Below, piece after piece: positions 36,038 through 45,092 of a DNA stretch of 64,000 nucleotides. This DNA is from Sulfobacillus thermosulfidooxidans DSM 9293 (GTDB lineage: Bacteria; Bacillota; Sulfobacillia; Sulfobacillales; Sulfobacillaceae). The position numbers and the translations under genes were made by a program. The stretch is taken from the NCBI RefSeq assembly GCF_900176145.1, contig NZ_FWWY01000001.1, positions 2,725,444 through 2,789,443 on the forward strand, read 5' to 3'. Under the pieces are notes generated by a model that saw nothing but the letters and a program-made list of their open reading frames with translations, was not told the DNA's origin and searched no databases. Position 1 is the stretch's first letter; each line of letters starts with the position of its first letter.

Positions 36038-36394
36038 TTAAAACGTTAAGACTTTGTAGCCTTCTAAAATCTTATGAGCGACTTCTTCGCCACCCCGCAC
36101 TACTTTTGCTTCAAACATTTGGTCCATGGTTAATCCGAGATTTTCTAAAGAATTTTCACATACAGCAATTTCAATTCCAGCTTCTTTCATGGCTTGAAGT
36201 TGTTGGCCAAATTGCGGGGAATTCTTTTGGTTGGAACGGAGAATTTCAATACCCGGGCCAAGCGCCAAGAATTCTACAGGCATTTGTCCAAATTTGCGCA
36301 TCATCAAGGTCATTTGTAAGACGGCATTGGCGCGGACAAAAGCTTCTTTACCTGTTGTTAAGACGACAAGGGTTGGTTGCTTATTTTCCATCAT
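36038..36394 (-). CDS. DsrE/DsrF-like family protein
   Basis: This 118-residue protein matches the DsrE-like fold: PTLVVLTTGKEAFVRANAVLQMTLMMRKFG at the start, then VEFLALGPGIEIL and a central Cys (IAVCENSLENLGL, about residue 79) in the position used for sulfur relay in related proteins. AAGGAGGAGTCGC precedes ATG 36394. It is monocistronic and reads against spoIIIAH. Its presence exactly where accB normally lies before accC in this block is unusual. A role in sulfur chemistry is possible but inferred. Confidence 0.8.
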   Translation of the reverse strand: MMENKQPTLVVLTTGKEAFVRANAVLQMTLMMRKFGQMPVEFLALGPGIEILRSNQKNSPQFGQQLQAMKEAGIEIAVCENSLENLGLTMDQMFEAKVVRGGEEVAHKILEGYKVLTF

Positions 36395-36563
36395 GCGACT
36401 CCTCCTTTTTGTAGATCATTATGAACAATTTCAGCATACCACAAATTGGTCCCTATCATGTTTCAGATTATAAACACCGTGCTTTCACCAAATGATAAGG
36501 CAAGCCAGAATACCAAACATAGAAAGAGGCACAAAAAAGGCATGGAGTGGGCGTCGACAGAGT

Positions 36564-36592
36564 CTAGACAATCCTGAATGATTGTGGTCTAG
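36564..36592. promoter_or_regulatory. Imperfect palindrome upstream of accC
   Basis: CTAGA and CAATC on the left pair with GATTG and TCTAG on the right, with a short bulge, 28 bases before the accC start. It could be an operator or a leader hairpin for fatty-acid regulation. No known FapR box is matched. Confidence 0.3.
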
Positions 36593-36619
36593 TAATGAAA
36601 GAGAATCGGAGGTGTCATC

Positions 36620-37966
36620 TTGTTTAACAAAATTTTAGTCGCTAACCGGGGCGAAATAGCCATCCGGGTAATGCGTGCTGCTCGGGAACTCGGTATCAAG
36701 ACAGTAGCAGTCTATTCGGATGCCGATAAAGAGGCCACGCATGTCAAATATGCGGACGAAGCCTTTCCTATTGGACCGGCTCCATCCAATTTAAGCTACT
36801 TACATATTCCGAATATTATTAATGCCGCGGTACAAACTGGGGCGGAAGCTATCCATCCGGGTTACGGATTTTTGTCCGAGAATCATCATTTTGCTGCTGT
36901 GTGCCAGACATGGGGCATTAAATTCATCGGACCCCCAGCCGATGCCATCGAGAAAATGGGAATCAAAGCTCAAGCCCGGCAAATGATGATGGAGGCGGGG
37001 GTCCCCGTTGTTCCGGGGACGGCAGGCACAGTGGAAAATATTGACGAGGCGAAGCGGATTGCCGAGGAAATTGGTTATCCTGTAATGGTGAAGGCGTCAT
37101 TCGGCGGCGGAGGACGGGGCATACGAGTTGTCGAATCGCCAAATGAATTGGAAGAAGCATTGGAACGCGCCAGCCGCGAGGCAAAATCAGCCTTTGGGCA
37201 GGGAGATGTGTATATCGAAAAATACTTGCGGCAACCCCGTCACATTGAAATCCAAGTGCTTGCCGATAACTATGGGCATGTGGTTACGTTAGGTGAACGG
37301 GAGTCGTCATTGCAGCGGCGGCGGCAAAAAGTTTTGGAAGAAGCGCCTTCTGTAGCCATGACCCCAGAATTGCGAGCCAAAATGAGTGAAGCTGCCGTTC
37401 GTGCCGCCCAAGCCGTGAACTATACGAGTGCGGGAACATTAGAATTTTTATTGGATGAAAATGGGCATTTTTACTTTATGGAGATGAATACGCGGGTCCA
37501 AGTGGAGCATGCCTGTACCGAAATGATTACGGGCATCGATATTGTAAAGGAACAAATTCGCGTGGCCGCGGGCCTACCCTTGTCGATCACACAAGATGAT
37601 GTGGAACTCAGGGGCTGGGCTATTGAATGTCGTATAAATGCGGAAGACCCGGCTAATCAATTTCGCCCGAGCCCCGGCAAGGTCACGGTATGGCAGGAGC
37701 CAGGTGGGCCCTGGGTGCGCGTGGATTCGGGGGCGGAACCCGGCTATCAAGTTCAACCCTTTTATGATTCCCTGTTGGCCAAAATTGTGACCTGGGGTCG
37801 TACCCGTGACGAAGCGATTGAACGCATGCGGCGGGCGCTGAGTGAATTCCATATCGAAGGGGTCAAGACGACGTTGGACCTCCACAAACAACTGATGAAC
37901 GATGAGGAATTCTGTGCGGGTCGCATTCATACCAATTTCCTGGCTGAGCGCATCAAAGGCGCGTAA
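36620..37966 (+). CDS. accC: Biotin carboxylase subunit of acetyl-CoA carboxylase
   Basis: This 448-residue ATP-grasp enzyme carboxylates biotin on BCCP. Features are FNKILVANRGEIAIRVMRAA at the start, IHPGYGFLSEN, the glycine-rich ATP loop KASFGGGGRGIRVV, the active region MEMNTRVQVEHACTEMITG and RINAEDP. TTG 36620 with CGGAGGTGTCATC upstream. The biotin carrier gene accB, normally directly upstream, is missing here and must be elsewhere. Pyruvate carboxylase-type fusion is excluded by length. Confidence 0.95.
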   Translation: MFNKILVANRGEIAIRVMRAARELGIKTVAVYSDADKEATHVKYADEAFPIGPAPSNLSYLHIPNIINAAVQTGAEAIHPGYGFLSENHHFAAVCQTWGIKFIGPPADAIEKMGIKAQARQMMMEAGVPVVPGTAGTVENIDEAKRIAEEIGYPVMVKASFGGGGRGIRVVESPNELEEALERASREAKSAFGQGDVYIEKYLRQPRHIEIQVLADNYGHVVTLGERESSLQRRRQKVLEEAPSVAMTPELRAKMSEAAVRAAQAVNYTSAGTLEFLLDENGHFYFMEMNTRVQVEHACTEMITGIDIVKEQIRVAAGLPLSITQDDVELRGWAIECRINAEDPANQFRPSPGKVTVWQEPGGPWVRVDSGAEPGYQVQPFYDSLLAKIVTWGRTRDEAIERMRRALSEFHIEGVKTTLDLHKQLMNDEEFCAGRIHTNFLAERIKGA

Positions 37967-38036
37967 ACGCCGACATGCGTAGTGGAAAGATCTCGACAAT
38001 GGATTTGGTGCAGTCCACAAGAGGGGAGGACATATC

Positions 38037-38438
38037 ATGGCAGACACGGCCCAGGAGATTAAAACCATACCCAGTGTGCGCATTGCCAATGAAGTGATAG
38101 CAGTGATTGCTGGGATTGCGGCCTCAGAGGTAGATGGCGTAGCGGCAATGAGCGGCGGACTAACCGGGGGCATTACGGAAATGTTGGGAAAAAAAGCCGC
38201 TAGTCGTGGCGTCAAATTAGAAGTGAAGGATAACCGAGTGAGTCTTGATCTGTATGTGGTGGTCCAATATGGCGCAAAAATTCCAGAGGTTGCGTCGCGT
38301 ATTCAAGACCGAGTGAAAGAGCAAGTGGAATTGATGACTGGACTCACCGTTTCGGATGTGAATATTCATGTCCAAGGCGTCTCGTTTGCCTCCACGGAAG
38401 ATAATTCCTCTGGAAGCCCAGCGAGTTCAGAATCTTAA
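38037..38438 (+). CDS. Asp23/Gls24 family envelope stress response protein
   Basis: This 133-residue protein corresponds to YqhY of Bacillus, located between accC and nusB. Family features are VRIANEVIAVIAGIAASEVDGVAAM and VSLDLYVVVQYGAKIPEVASRIQDRVKEQVE plus SDVNIHVQGV. In Bacillus YqhY influences acetyl-CoA carboxylase activity, and Asp23 proteins associate with the membrane. GAGGGGAGGACATATC precedes the ATG. Confidence 0.93.
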   Translation: MADTAQEIKTIPSVRIANEVIAVIAGIAASEVDGVAAMSGGLTGGITEMLGKKAASRGVKLEVKDNRVSLDLYVVVQYGAKIPEVASRIQDRVKEQVELMTGLTVSDVNIHVQGVSFASTEDNSSGSPASSES

Positions 38439-38462
38439 ACGATCCATAAAGGGGGAAAGGTA

Positions 38463-38939
38463 ATGGCTCGACATCATGCACGGGAAATGGCTTTACGCGT
38501 ATTATTTGAACATGATTTAGCCCATACCGAGCCAGGTGTCTTGGTGGCACGTCTTCAAGGGCAAGATCCGGATGACCGGCAATTTGCAGAATCTATCGTG
38601 CATGGTGTGTTAATGCATCAAGATCAGATTGATGAAATCATTGCCCAATCCTCTGTGGATTGGCGCATTCAACGTATGCCGACGATTGACCGGAATGTTC
38701 TGCGTATTGCTGTTTATGAGCTTTTATATGAACCCAAGACTCCGATTTCGGTCATTATTGCAGAAGCTTTAGAGTTAGCCGGTGCCTATAGTACCGATGA
38801 GGCCAAACGGTTTGTCAATGGCGTCTTATCTACTGCATCCAAAACCGTTCGTCCGCAGGGAGATGTCGATCGGCCATTGGCTGATGAGAAGACGCACAAG
38901 GAGAATCCACAGATTAAGGATGACCCAGTCAATTCGTGA
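38463..38939 (+). CDS. nusB: Transcription antitermination factor NusB
   Basis: This 158-residue all-helical protein binds boxA RNA with S10 in rRNA antitermination. Typical stretches are ARHHAREMALRVLFEHDL, IQRMPTIDRNVLRIAVYELLYEP, ISVIIAEALELAGAYSTDEAKRFVNGVL. A polar tail of about 20 residues follows the core. AAGGGGGAAAGGTA precedes the ATG. It overlaps the next gene by 20 bases. Confidence 0.96.
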   Translation: MARHHAREMALRVLFEHDLAHTEPGVLVARLQGQDPDDRQFAESIVHGVLMHQDQIDEIIAQSSVDWRIQRMPTIDRNVLRIAVYELLYEPKTPISVIIAEALELAGAYSTDEAKRFVNGVLSTASKTVRPQGDVDRPLADEKTHKENPQIKDDPVNS

Positions 38940-39882
38940 TTGTGTTATTGGTTTGGATACCAGTGCCTATACCACCTCGGTCGCGGCAGTGACCGCGGAG
39001 CATGTTATCTTTCAACAACGGCAACTGCTGAAAGTACCGCCATCGCAACGGGGATTACGTCCCTCGGAGGCGGTTTTTGAACATGTCCAAAATATGCCAG
39101 TTCTCATTGAGAAATTGGTGCAAGCGATCACGGCGTATTCTATTCGTGGCATCTGTGTTTCCGAAAAACCCAGGCCTCTGCCCACGTCTTATCTACCACC
39201 CTTTAGTGTGGGAGTGAGTTTTGCCCGATCACTGGCTTATGTATACGGTGTGCCTTTATGGTTATCCACCCATCAAGAGGGACACATTCAAGCGGCCTTG
39301 TGGAGCATCGGGCACGAGGAATGGACGAGTTTCTCAGCGCTGCATATTTCGGGGGGCACGACGGAATTGTTGCAAGTCCGCCGGCAAGATTCCGGCCATT
39401 TTTTGATTCAACGCATCGGGAGCACCGATGATCTGTACGCGGGCCAACTCGTTGATCGTGTGGGCGTGATGCTGGGTTTGCCCTTTCCAGCGGGCCCCCA
39501 CCTGCAAGCCTTGGCTCAACACGCTACAGAGCCTCTCATGTTGACCGTCCCCCGCGTTTGGCATGATGGAACGGAGTGGAAAACCAGTTTTTCCGGCCCA
39601 GAAACTCAAGCTCGCAGGGCCTATGAGCAAGGAGTTGCCGGCGCGAATGTGGCACGGGGAGTCGAATTGGTATTGGCACGTGCCTTAGCGAGGTTGATTG
39701 AGCGCGCCGTCCATGTTTGGCCGTTGGTTGTGGTGGGAGGGGTGGCTGCGAATGAAACCCTTCGCCACGAACTCATCCGACATAGCTCTCACCCCGAAGA
39801 AATTTTCTTTGCAACTCCCGATCTCAGTCGGGATAATGCAGTGGGTATCGCCCGTATTGGATACCAGCTTTTTAGCAGCTAA
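38920..39882 (+). CDS. TsaD/Kae1-like glycoprotease-family protein (paralogue)
   Basis: This 320-residue ASKHA-fold protein has the metal-binding HxxxH in STHQEGHIQAA (about 111-115), LHISGGTTELL and a C-terminal VVVGGVAANETLRHELI. It resembles TsaD (t6A synthesis) but is shorter, and the N-terminal LGIETSCDxT motif is degraded to IGLDTSAYTTS. A second, TsaD-like copy at this nusB-folD position is seen in other Clostridia-type genomes; its role is not defined. ATG 38920 has ATTAAGG weakly upstream and lies within nusB, suggesting coupling. Confidence 0.82.
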   Translation: MTQSIRDCVIGLDTSAYTTSVAAVTAEHVIFQQRQLLKVPPSQRGLRPSEAVFEHVQNMPVLIEKLVQAITAYSIRGICVSEKPRPLPTSYLPPFSVGVSFARSLAYVYGVPLWLSTHQEGHIQAALWSIGHEEWTSFSALHISGGTTELLQVRRQDSGHFLIQRIGSTDDLYAGQLVDRVGVMLGLPFPAGPHLQALAQHATEPLMLTVPRVWHDGTEWKTSFSGPETQARRAYEQGVAGANVARGVELVLARALARLIERAVHVWPLVVVGGVAANETLRHELIRHSSHPEEIFFATPDLSRDNAVGIARIGYQLFSS

Positions 39883-40057
39883 ATAAAATTCGAGACCATT
39901 GCATGAAGCACTTCATTGCGTAATTCAGGGGCGTATTAGCGGCATCGTCGTCGAAAATAGAACCGGATTTTTCATTTACGGGAATTTAAGGATATCATCA
40001 AGGTAGTTAAGAGATGTCGGCATGACGCGAAGAACTCATAGAGAGGACGAAATAATA

Positions 40058-40915
40058 ATGGCAACTGCCCAGCTCTTAGATGGGAAACGAACGGCTCAGA
40101 TTATCCGCGAAGAGCTAGCCAAGAAGATTGAGGAGCATTATGAACGCACGATGCTAAGACCAGGATTAGCGGTAGTGCTAGTCGGAGATGATCCGGCGTC
40201 GAAAATTTACGTGCGAAATAAGCACCGGGCGAGTACACAAGTTGGGATGGACTCTCGTCAAATCATTCTTCCAGCACATTCGACGACAAGCCAGGTCTTG
40301 GAAACCATTGAAATGTTAAACCAAGATCCGAGTATCCATGGGATTTTATTGCAGCTGCCCGTGCCTAGGCATATAGATGCTCAAGTTATTCTTCGCCACT
40401 TAGATCCACGCAAAGATGTTGACGGTCTCACGCCGACTAATATGGGCCGACTTATGGCAGGTCAAAGTGGGTTAAGACCCTGTACACCCCTTGGAATCAT
40501 TGAGTTGTTAGACCGCTACCATGTGCCTTTAGAGGGCCAACGCGTGGTCGTTATTGGCCGTTCGCAATTGGTGGGCCGTCCTTTAGCCCTTATGTTCGTG
40601 GAACGCAACGCTACCGTCACTATCGTGCATTCGAAGACACCAAATGCGTGGGACATTACCCGGGAAGCAGATATTGTCGTGGCCGCGGTGGGACATGCCC
40701 ATTTGGTGCAGCCTAACTGGATTAAACCAGGGGCCACTGTGATTGATGTGGGGATTAACCGCACTGAGAGCGGGATTGTTGGAGATGTGGATTTTGATTC
40801 GGTTGCCGCCATGGCTTCACGGATTACTCCTGTGCCCGGAGGCATTGGACCCATGACAATCGCTATGCTCCTCAGTAATACGTGGCAAGCCTTTCAGGAA
40901 ACGGTTGGATCATGA
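40058..40915 (+). CDS. folD: Bifunctional methylenetetrahydrofolate dehydrogenase/cyclohydrolase
   Basis: This 285-residue enzyme interconverts methylene-, methenyl- and formyl-tetrahydrofolate. Motifs are KIYVRNKHRAS (catalytic Lys), HGILLQLPVP, DPRKDVDGLTPTNMGRL, CTPLGIIELL, VIGRSQLVGRPLALM and TPVPGGIGPMTIAMLLSNT. ATG 40058 is chosen because residues before it are not family-like, though the nearest AGAGGAC lies 12-15 bases upstream. It takes up one-carbon units made by gcvT and glyA. Overlaps xseA as ATGA. Confidence 0.95.
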   Translation: MATAQLLDGKRTAQIIREELAKKIEEHYERTMLRPGLAVVLVGDDPASKIYVRNKHRASTQVGMDSRQIILPAHSTTSQVLETIEMLNQDPSIHGILLQLPVPRHIDAQVILRHLDPRKDVDGLTPTNMGRLMAGQSGLRPCTPLGIIELLDRYHVPLEGQRVVVIGRSQLVGRPLALMFVERNATVTIVHSKTPNAWDITREADIVVAAVGHAHLVQPNWIKPGATVIDVGINRTESGIVGDVDFDSVAAMASRITPVPGGIGPMTIAMLLSNTWQAFQETVGS

Positions 40916-42117
40916 CAGAAAGTGTGTTGAGTGTCCACGAACTAGTGCAAGGTATTAGAAAGCTCGTGGAAAACGTTCCGGAATGGCAACGCCTATGGGT
41001 CCAAGGAGAATTGTCGGGGGTTAAACATCATAGTTCGGGGCACTGGTACTTTATATTGAAAGATGATCAGGCTCAAATCCGGGGCGTGATGTTTCGGCGC
41101 GATGCCGTTTCCTTAACGAAACCCTTGGTTGACGGCATGTCCGTATTGGTCTATGGACGCATCGGCGTCTTTGAACGAGATGGGCAAACCCAACTGTATG
41201 CCAGTGTGATTCAAGACTTGGGAGCGGGAGCCCAGTTTCAAAAGCTCGAGGCGTTAAAACAAAAACTCTATCAGGAAGGGTTGTTTTCCCGTCCCAAACG
41301 TCCCATTCCCAAATTACCGCGGGCGATCGGTGTGATTACCTCGGGAACGGGAGCGGCCCGATATGATATTGAAACTGTCATCAACCGCCGTTTTCCGGGC
41401 ATGCCTGTGTGGTTATTCCCGGTTCTTGTCCAAGGTCAAGATGCGCCCCGGGCCATTGTAGAGGCCTTGCAAAAGGCTTTTCGGACGCCGATTAGTGTGT
41501 TAATTATTGGCCGGGGAGGCGGTTCAAAAGAAGATTTAATGGCTTTTAATGATGAGATGGTGGTGCGCACGGTGGCTAAGTCACCTATGCCTGTAATATC
41601 TGCGGTCGGTCATGAAATTGATACCACCCTAGTCGATTTAGTGGCTGATTTGCGGGCACCGACTCCATCAGCGGCCGCTGAATTGGCGGTGCCGGAGAAA
41701 GGCCGTCTTATGGAATGGATTGATCAGCTCAATGAAAGGGTGTATCAAGCCTTAAGCCGCCGTTTGGAATGGGAACGTACCCGCATTGAAGGGTGGACAA
41801 CTCACGGCATCCTGGCCGATAGCTCCCGGCTTATCATTACACGTCGCGACCTTTTAGATCGCCTAGATGAACGCCGAGATCGGGCTTTTGAGCGGATGGT
41901 TCAGTCGTTACGATTGCATGTCGAAAAACTGGCAGCGTCTTTAGCCGCTATGAACCCCTCGGCCGTATTGCGCCGTGGTTATACTTATGTGTTAGATGAA
42001 TCTGGTAATACAATTGGCAAAGAAGACGTTCGTCAAGGGCAGCGATATGAGGTACACTGGTATAATGGGAGCTATTGGATGAGATCTGAGACACCGGGGA
42101 AAGAGGAAGATGCGTGA
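40912..42117 (+). CDS. xseA: Exodeoxyribonuclease VII large subunit
   Basis: This 401-residue nuclease subunit has an N-terminal OB fold (VWVQGELSGVKHHSSGHWYFILKDDQAQIRGVMF, written here only to 20 residues: GELSGVKHHSSGHWYFILKD), a catalytic core (PRAIGVITSGTGAARYDI, VLIIGRGGGSKEDLMAFNDE, PVISAVGHEIDTTLVDLVAD, RAPTPSAAAE) and a helical C-terminus. It degrades single-stranded DNA with XseB. ATG 40912 overlaps folD's stop, and its own stop overlaps xseB. Confidence 0.95.
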   Translation: MTESVLSVHELVQGIRKLVENVPEWQRLWVQGELSGVKHHSSGHWYFILKDDQAQIRGVMFRRDAVSLTKPLVDGMSVLVYGRIGVFERDGQTQLYASVIQDLGAGAQFQKLEALKQKLYQEGLFSRPKRPIPKLPRAIGVITSGTGAARYDIETVINRRFPGMPVWLFPVLVQGQDAPRAIVEALQKAFRTPISVLIIGRGGGSKEDLMAFNDEMVVRTVAKSPMPVISAVGHEIDTTLVDLVADLRAPTPSAAAELAVPEKGRLMEWIDQLNERVYQALSRRLEWERTRIEGWTTHGILADSSRLIITRRDLLDRLDERRDRAFERMVQSLRLHVEKLAASLAAMNPSAVLRRGYTYVLDESGNTIGKEDVRQGQRYEVHWYNGSYWMRSETPGKEEDA

Positions 42118-42311
42118 TTGAGGAAAACGAACTTGACCAATTTGAAAACATCATTGTCCGGCTCGAAGAAATTGTCCGTCAGCTAGAGGGAGGCAGGCTC
42201 TCTCTCAAAGAAAGCCTGGTTATGTATCAAGAAGCCAGAGTTCTCAGTGAGAAAGCCAACCTTCTGCTAAATCAAGCTGAAAGCTTACTGAAACCAAAGG
42301 CTGAGGCATAA
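42114..42311 (+). CDS. xseB: Exodeoxyribonuclease VII small subunit
   Basis: This 65-residue helical protein has the XseB pattern FENIIVRLEEIVRQLEGGRLSLKE (core: LEEIVRQLEGGRLSLKESL) and YQEARVLSEKANLLLNQAE. GTG 42114 overlaps the xseA stop (GTGA), and GGAAAGAGGAAGAT lies upstream. It binds the C-terminal helices of XseA. Confidence 0.95.
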   Translation: MIEENELDQFENIIVRLEEIVRQLEGGRLSLKESLVMYQEARVLSEKANLLLNQAESLLKPKAEA

Positions 42312-42312
42312 C

Positions 42313-43188
42313 GTGGACATAGGAAAATGGCTTGAAGAAACCCGGGCGATAATCGAACAGTGGATTCGCGAGGATGATATTGCTCGTCAAGCAGCACCTG
42401 GCACTGTTGAAGAAGTCATGCGCTATTCACTGCTTGCGGGAGGAAAAAGGTTACGGCCTCAACTCGTCATGGCCAGTACAGTGTATTTGGGGTTACCCCA
42501 GGACACCTTTCGTGATGTAGCCTTAGCGGTTGAATATATTCATACCTATTCGTTAATTCATGACGATCTGCCGGCCATGGATAATGACGACTTGCGGCGT
42601 GGGCAGCCAACAGCCCATAAAATGTTTCCAGAAGCCATGGCTATCTTGTCGGGCGACGCGCTGTTGACTGAGGCTTTTGTAAAAATGAGCCAAATGCAAA
42701 ACGCTAAGGCGGAAGACGTATTAAATGCCATTACCTATTTATCGGTAGCCGTGGGACGACAAGGCTTAATCAAGGGACAAGTGATGGATTTAGCGGCTGA
42801 GCATCATGATGTGGAATTGGCAGAATTGCAAACCATACACCGCAATAAAACGGGGGCATTATTTCAAGCCGCATTGGTCATTCCGGCTTTGCTTACGGGC
42901 AATCACGCACGGCAAAAGGCACTGAGCGTGTATGGGGAACATTTTGGCCTGGCCTTTCAGATTGTTGACGACATTTTGAATGTCGTCGGCAAGCGTGAGT
43001 TGCTCGGGAAGAATGTCGGCACGGACAGTGAGCGAGGCAAAGCAACCTATCCGCGACTGGTAGGCATCGAGCAAGCGCGCAGATTGGCTGATGACCACCG
43101 GATTCGGGCCAAGATTGCTATTGGTTCGGAGCCCGGAGCCGAAATTTTGCGTAATTTGATCGATTTTGCTGTGGACCGTCAGTGGTAA
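42313..43188 (+). CDS. ispA: Farnesyl/geranyl diphosphate synthase
   Basis: This 291-residue all-helical prenyltransferase condenses isopentenyl and dimethylallyl diphosphate. The first Asp-rich motif is DDLPAMDNDDLRRG (about 83-96), and GGKRLRPQL and KTGALFQAA are typical. The second motif reads DDILN instead of the usual DDILD, a mild change at the last metal-ligand position. GTG start 42313. Dxs follows 11 bases later, so precursor supply and chain elongation are co-expressed. Confidence 0.93.
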   Translation: MDIGKWLEETRAIIEQWIREDDIARQAAPGTVEEVMRYSLLAGGKRLRPQLVMASTVYLGLPQDTFRDVALAVEYIHTYSLIHDDLPAMDNDDLRRGQPTAHKMFPEAMAILSGDALLTEAFVKMSQMQNAKAEDVLNAITYLSVAVGRQGLIKGQVMDLAAEHHDVELAELQTIHRNKTGALFQAALVIPALLTGNHARQKALSVYGEHFGLAFQIVDDILNVVGKRELLGKNVGTDSERGKATYPRLVGIEQARRLADDHRIRAKIAIGSEPGAEILRNLIDFAVDRQW

Positions 43189-43199
43189 GGAGGTAGGTT

Positions 43200-45092
43200 A
43201 TGGAAACAAAATTGCTGGCATCAATCCAATCCCCCAAAGACATGCGGAATTGGTCGATACTGCAACTAGAGGAATTAGCGAAAGAAATCCGCCGCGTGAT
43301 TATTGAAACCACGGCCCAAACCGGAGGACACATCGGCGCGAGTTTAGGGGCTGTGGAACTCGCGATTGCTCTGCATTATGCTTATGATACACCCCAAGAT
43401 AAGCTGATTTGGGATATTGGTCACCAGGCCTATGCTCATAAATTGTTGACGGGGCGCTATCAAACGTTTTCTACTCTCCGGCAATTAAACGGGTTGTCTG
43501 GTTTCCTCAAACGTCGCGAAAGTGAATACGATGTCTGGGAGGCTGGGCACGCCTCCACTTCGTTATCGGCGGCGATGGGGATTGCCAGTGCCCGCGACTT
43601 GCGTCACCAAAAATACCGCATCGTCGCGGTGATTGGCGATGGGGCCCTGACGGCTGGAATGGCATGGGAAGCGCTTAATCAAATCGGCCAAACCAAAACC
43701 AATTTAGTGATTGTGGTCAATGATAACTCGATGTCTATTGCCCCCAATGTAGGAGCTTTTTCACGCTATTTGACGGAATTGCGATCAGCTCCGGCGTATA
43801 CGCGTATGAAACAAGAAATTGAACAATTACTGGATTCGGTCCCGGTATTTGGCGGGCCTCTTCGCAAAACCATTGAGCGGGTCAAGGATTTATTACACCA
43901 TGCGGTTTTACCTCGCAATGTGTTTGAAGAATTAGGATTTAAGTATTATGGACCCATTGATGGTCATAATTTGTCCGAGCTGATTCCGGTCCTGCGCAAT
44001 GCGCAATTGGTCGACGGGCCAGTTGTCGTGCATGTGATTACTCAAAAAGGTCGTGGCTACCGTCCAGCGGAGGAACGTCCTGGAGAATTTCATGGACCAG
44101 GGCCTTTTGAAATTCAATCCGGGCAGTTTATTAAAAAGCCCCAACCGCCATCCTATAGTCAGGTTTTCAGTCAAACCTTGATCGAATTGGCTAAGACACA
44201 CCCCGAAATCGTGGCGATTACGGCGGCTATGCCCGACGGAACCAAACTCGATCTCTTTCAAAAAGCTTTTCCTGACCGGTTTTTTGATGTCGGTATTGCT
44301 GAGCAACATGCGGCCACATTTGCTGCAGGTTTGGCGATAGGCGGAATGCGTCCCGTATTTGCGGTTTATAGCACGTTTTTGCAAAGAGCTTACGACCAAG
44401 TGATTCACGACATTTGCCATCAGGATTTGCCGGTGATTTTGGGGGTAGACCGGGCTGGGATCGTGGGAGGAGACGGAGCGACCCACCAAGGTGTCTATGA
44501 CATCAGTTTTCTGCGCGCGGTTCCGAACATGGAAATTGCTATGGGGAAAGATGAAAGGGAATTACGCCAGTTACTGGTGAGTGCCTTAGACAGGCCGCAC
44601 CCGGTGGCACTGAGATATCCCCGGGGAGCAAGCCGCGGTTTAGACTTAACAGAACCGTTGAAGCCATTGCCATGGGGCCAAGGCGAATGGTTGGCTCATG
44701 GAGGCGACGCAACCATTATCGCGATAGGTCCCATGGTCTATCATGCCTTGACGGCACGAGAAATTTTGGCTGAAGAAGGTTATGATATCGGGGTCGTGAA
44801 TGCCCGCTTCATTAAACCGCTTGATACCGCTCTATTGCGTCAAGTGGTGCAAGAAACCCGCGCCATTGTGACGCTCGAGGAACATGTGGTGGCTGGGGGA
44901 TTCGGGTCAGCGATTAATGAATGGCTGAATGCCGAAGCTATCGAATTGCCGATTTTGAACGCGGGATTGCCCGATGAATTTATTGACCATGGATCTGCTA
45001 GTTACTACTTGAATTTATACGAACTCAATGCCGAAGGTCTAGCGCGGAGGGTCAGAACGTGGCTTCCTCAAACGGAAAGAGCCAAAAAATAG
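43200..45092 (+). CDS. dxs: 1-deoxy-D-xylulose-5-phosphate synthase
   Basis: This 630-residue thiamine-diphosphate enzyme begins the MEP isoprenoid pathway from pyruvate and glyceraldehyde-3-phosphate. Visible features are GGHIGASLGAVELAIALHY, DIGHQAYAHKLLTGR, the ThDP motif GDGALTAGMAWEALN...NDNSMSI, DVGIAEQHAATFAAGLA with the catalytic Glu, YSTFLQRAYDQVIHD and the C-terminal VTLEEHVVAGGFGSAI. AAGGAGGTAGGTT precedes the ATG. The 3' end overlaps tlyA by 34 bases. Confidence 0.97.
   Translation: METKLLASIQSPKDMRNWSILQLEELAKEIRRVIIETTAQTGGHIGASLGAVELAIALHYAYDTPQDKLIWDIGHQAYAHKLLTGRYQTFSTLRQLNGLSGFLKRRESEYDVWEAGHASTSLSAAMGIASARDLRHQKYRIVAVIGDGALTAGMAWEALNQIGQTKTNLVIVVNDNSMSIAPNVGAFSRYLTELRSAPAYTRMKQEIEQLLDSVPVFGGPLRKTIERVKDLLHHAVLPRNVFEELGFKYYGPIDGHNLSELIPVLRNAQLVDGPVVVHVITQKGRGYRPAEERPGEFHGPGPFEIQSGQFIKKPQPPSYSQVFSQTLIELAKTHPEIVAITAAMPDGTKLDLFQKAFPDRFFDVGIAEQHAATFAAGLAIGGMRPVFAVYSTFLQRAYDQVIHDICHQDLPVILGVDRAGIVGGDGATHQGVYDISFLRAVPNMEIAMGKDERELRQLLVSALDRPHPVALRYPRGASRGLDLTEPLKPLPWGQGEWLAHGGDATIIAIGPMVYHALTAREILAEEGYDIGVVNARFIKPLDTALLRQVVQETRAIVTLEEHVVAGGFGSAINEWLNAEAIELPILNAGLPDEFIDHGSASYYLNLYELNAEGLARRVRTWLPQTERAKK

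Noticed and set aside
39899-40006. Mini-ORF from TTG with peptide VIQGRISGIVVENRTGFF between the TsaD-like gene and folD
   Set aside because: Protein-like composition but no ribosome site and only 35 codons; not enough to call a gene.
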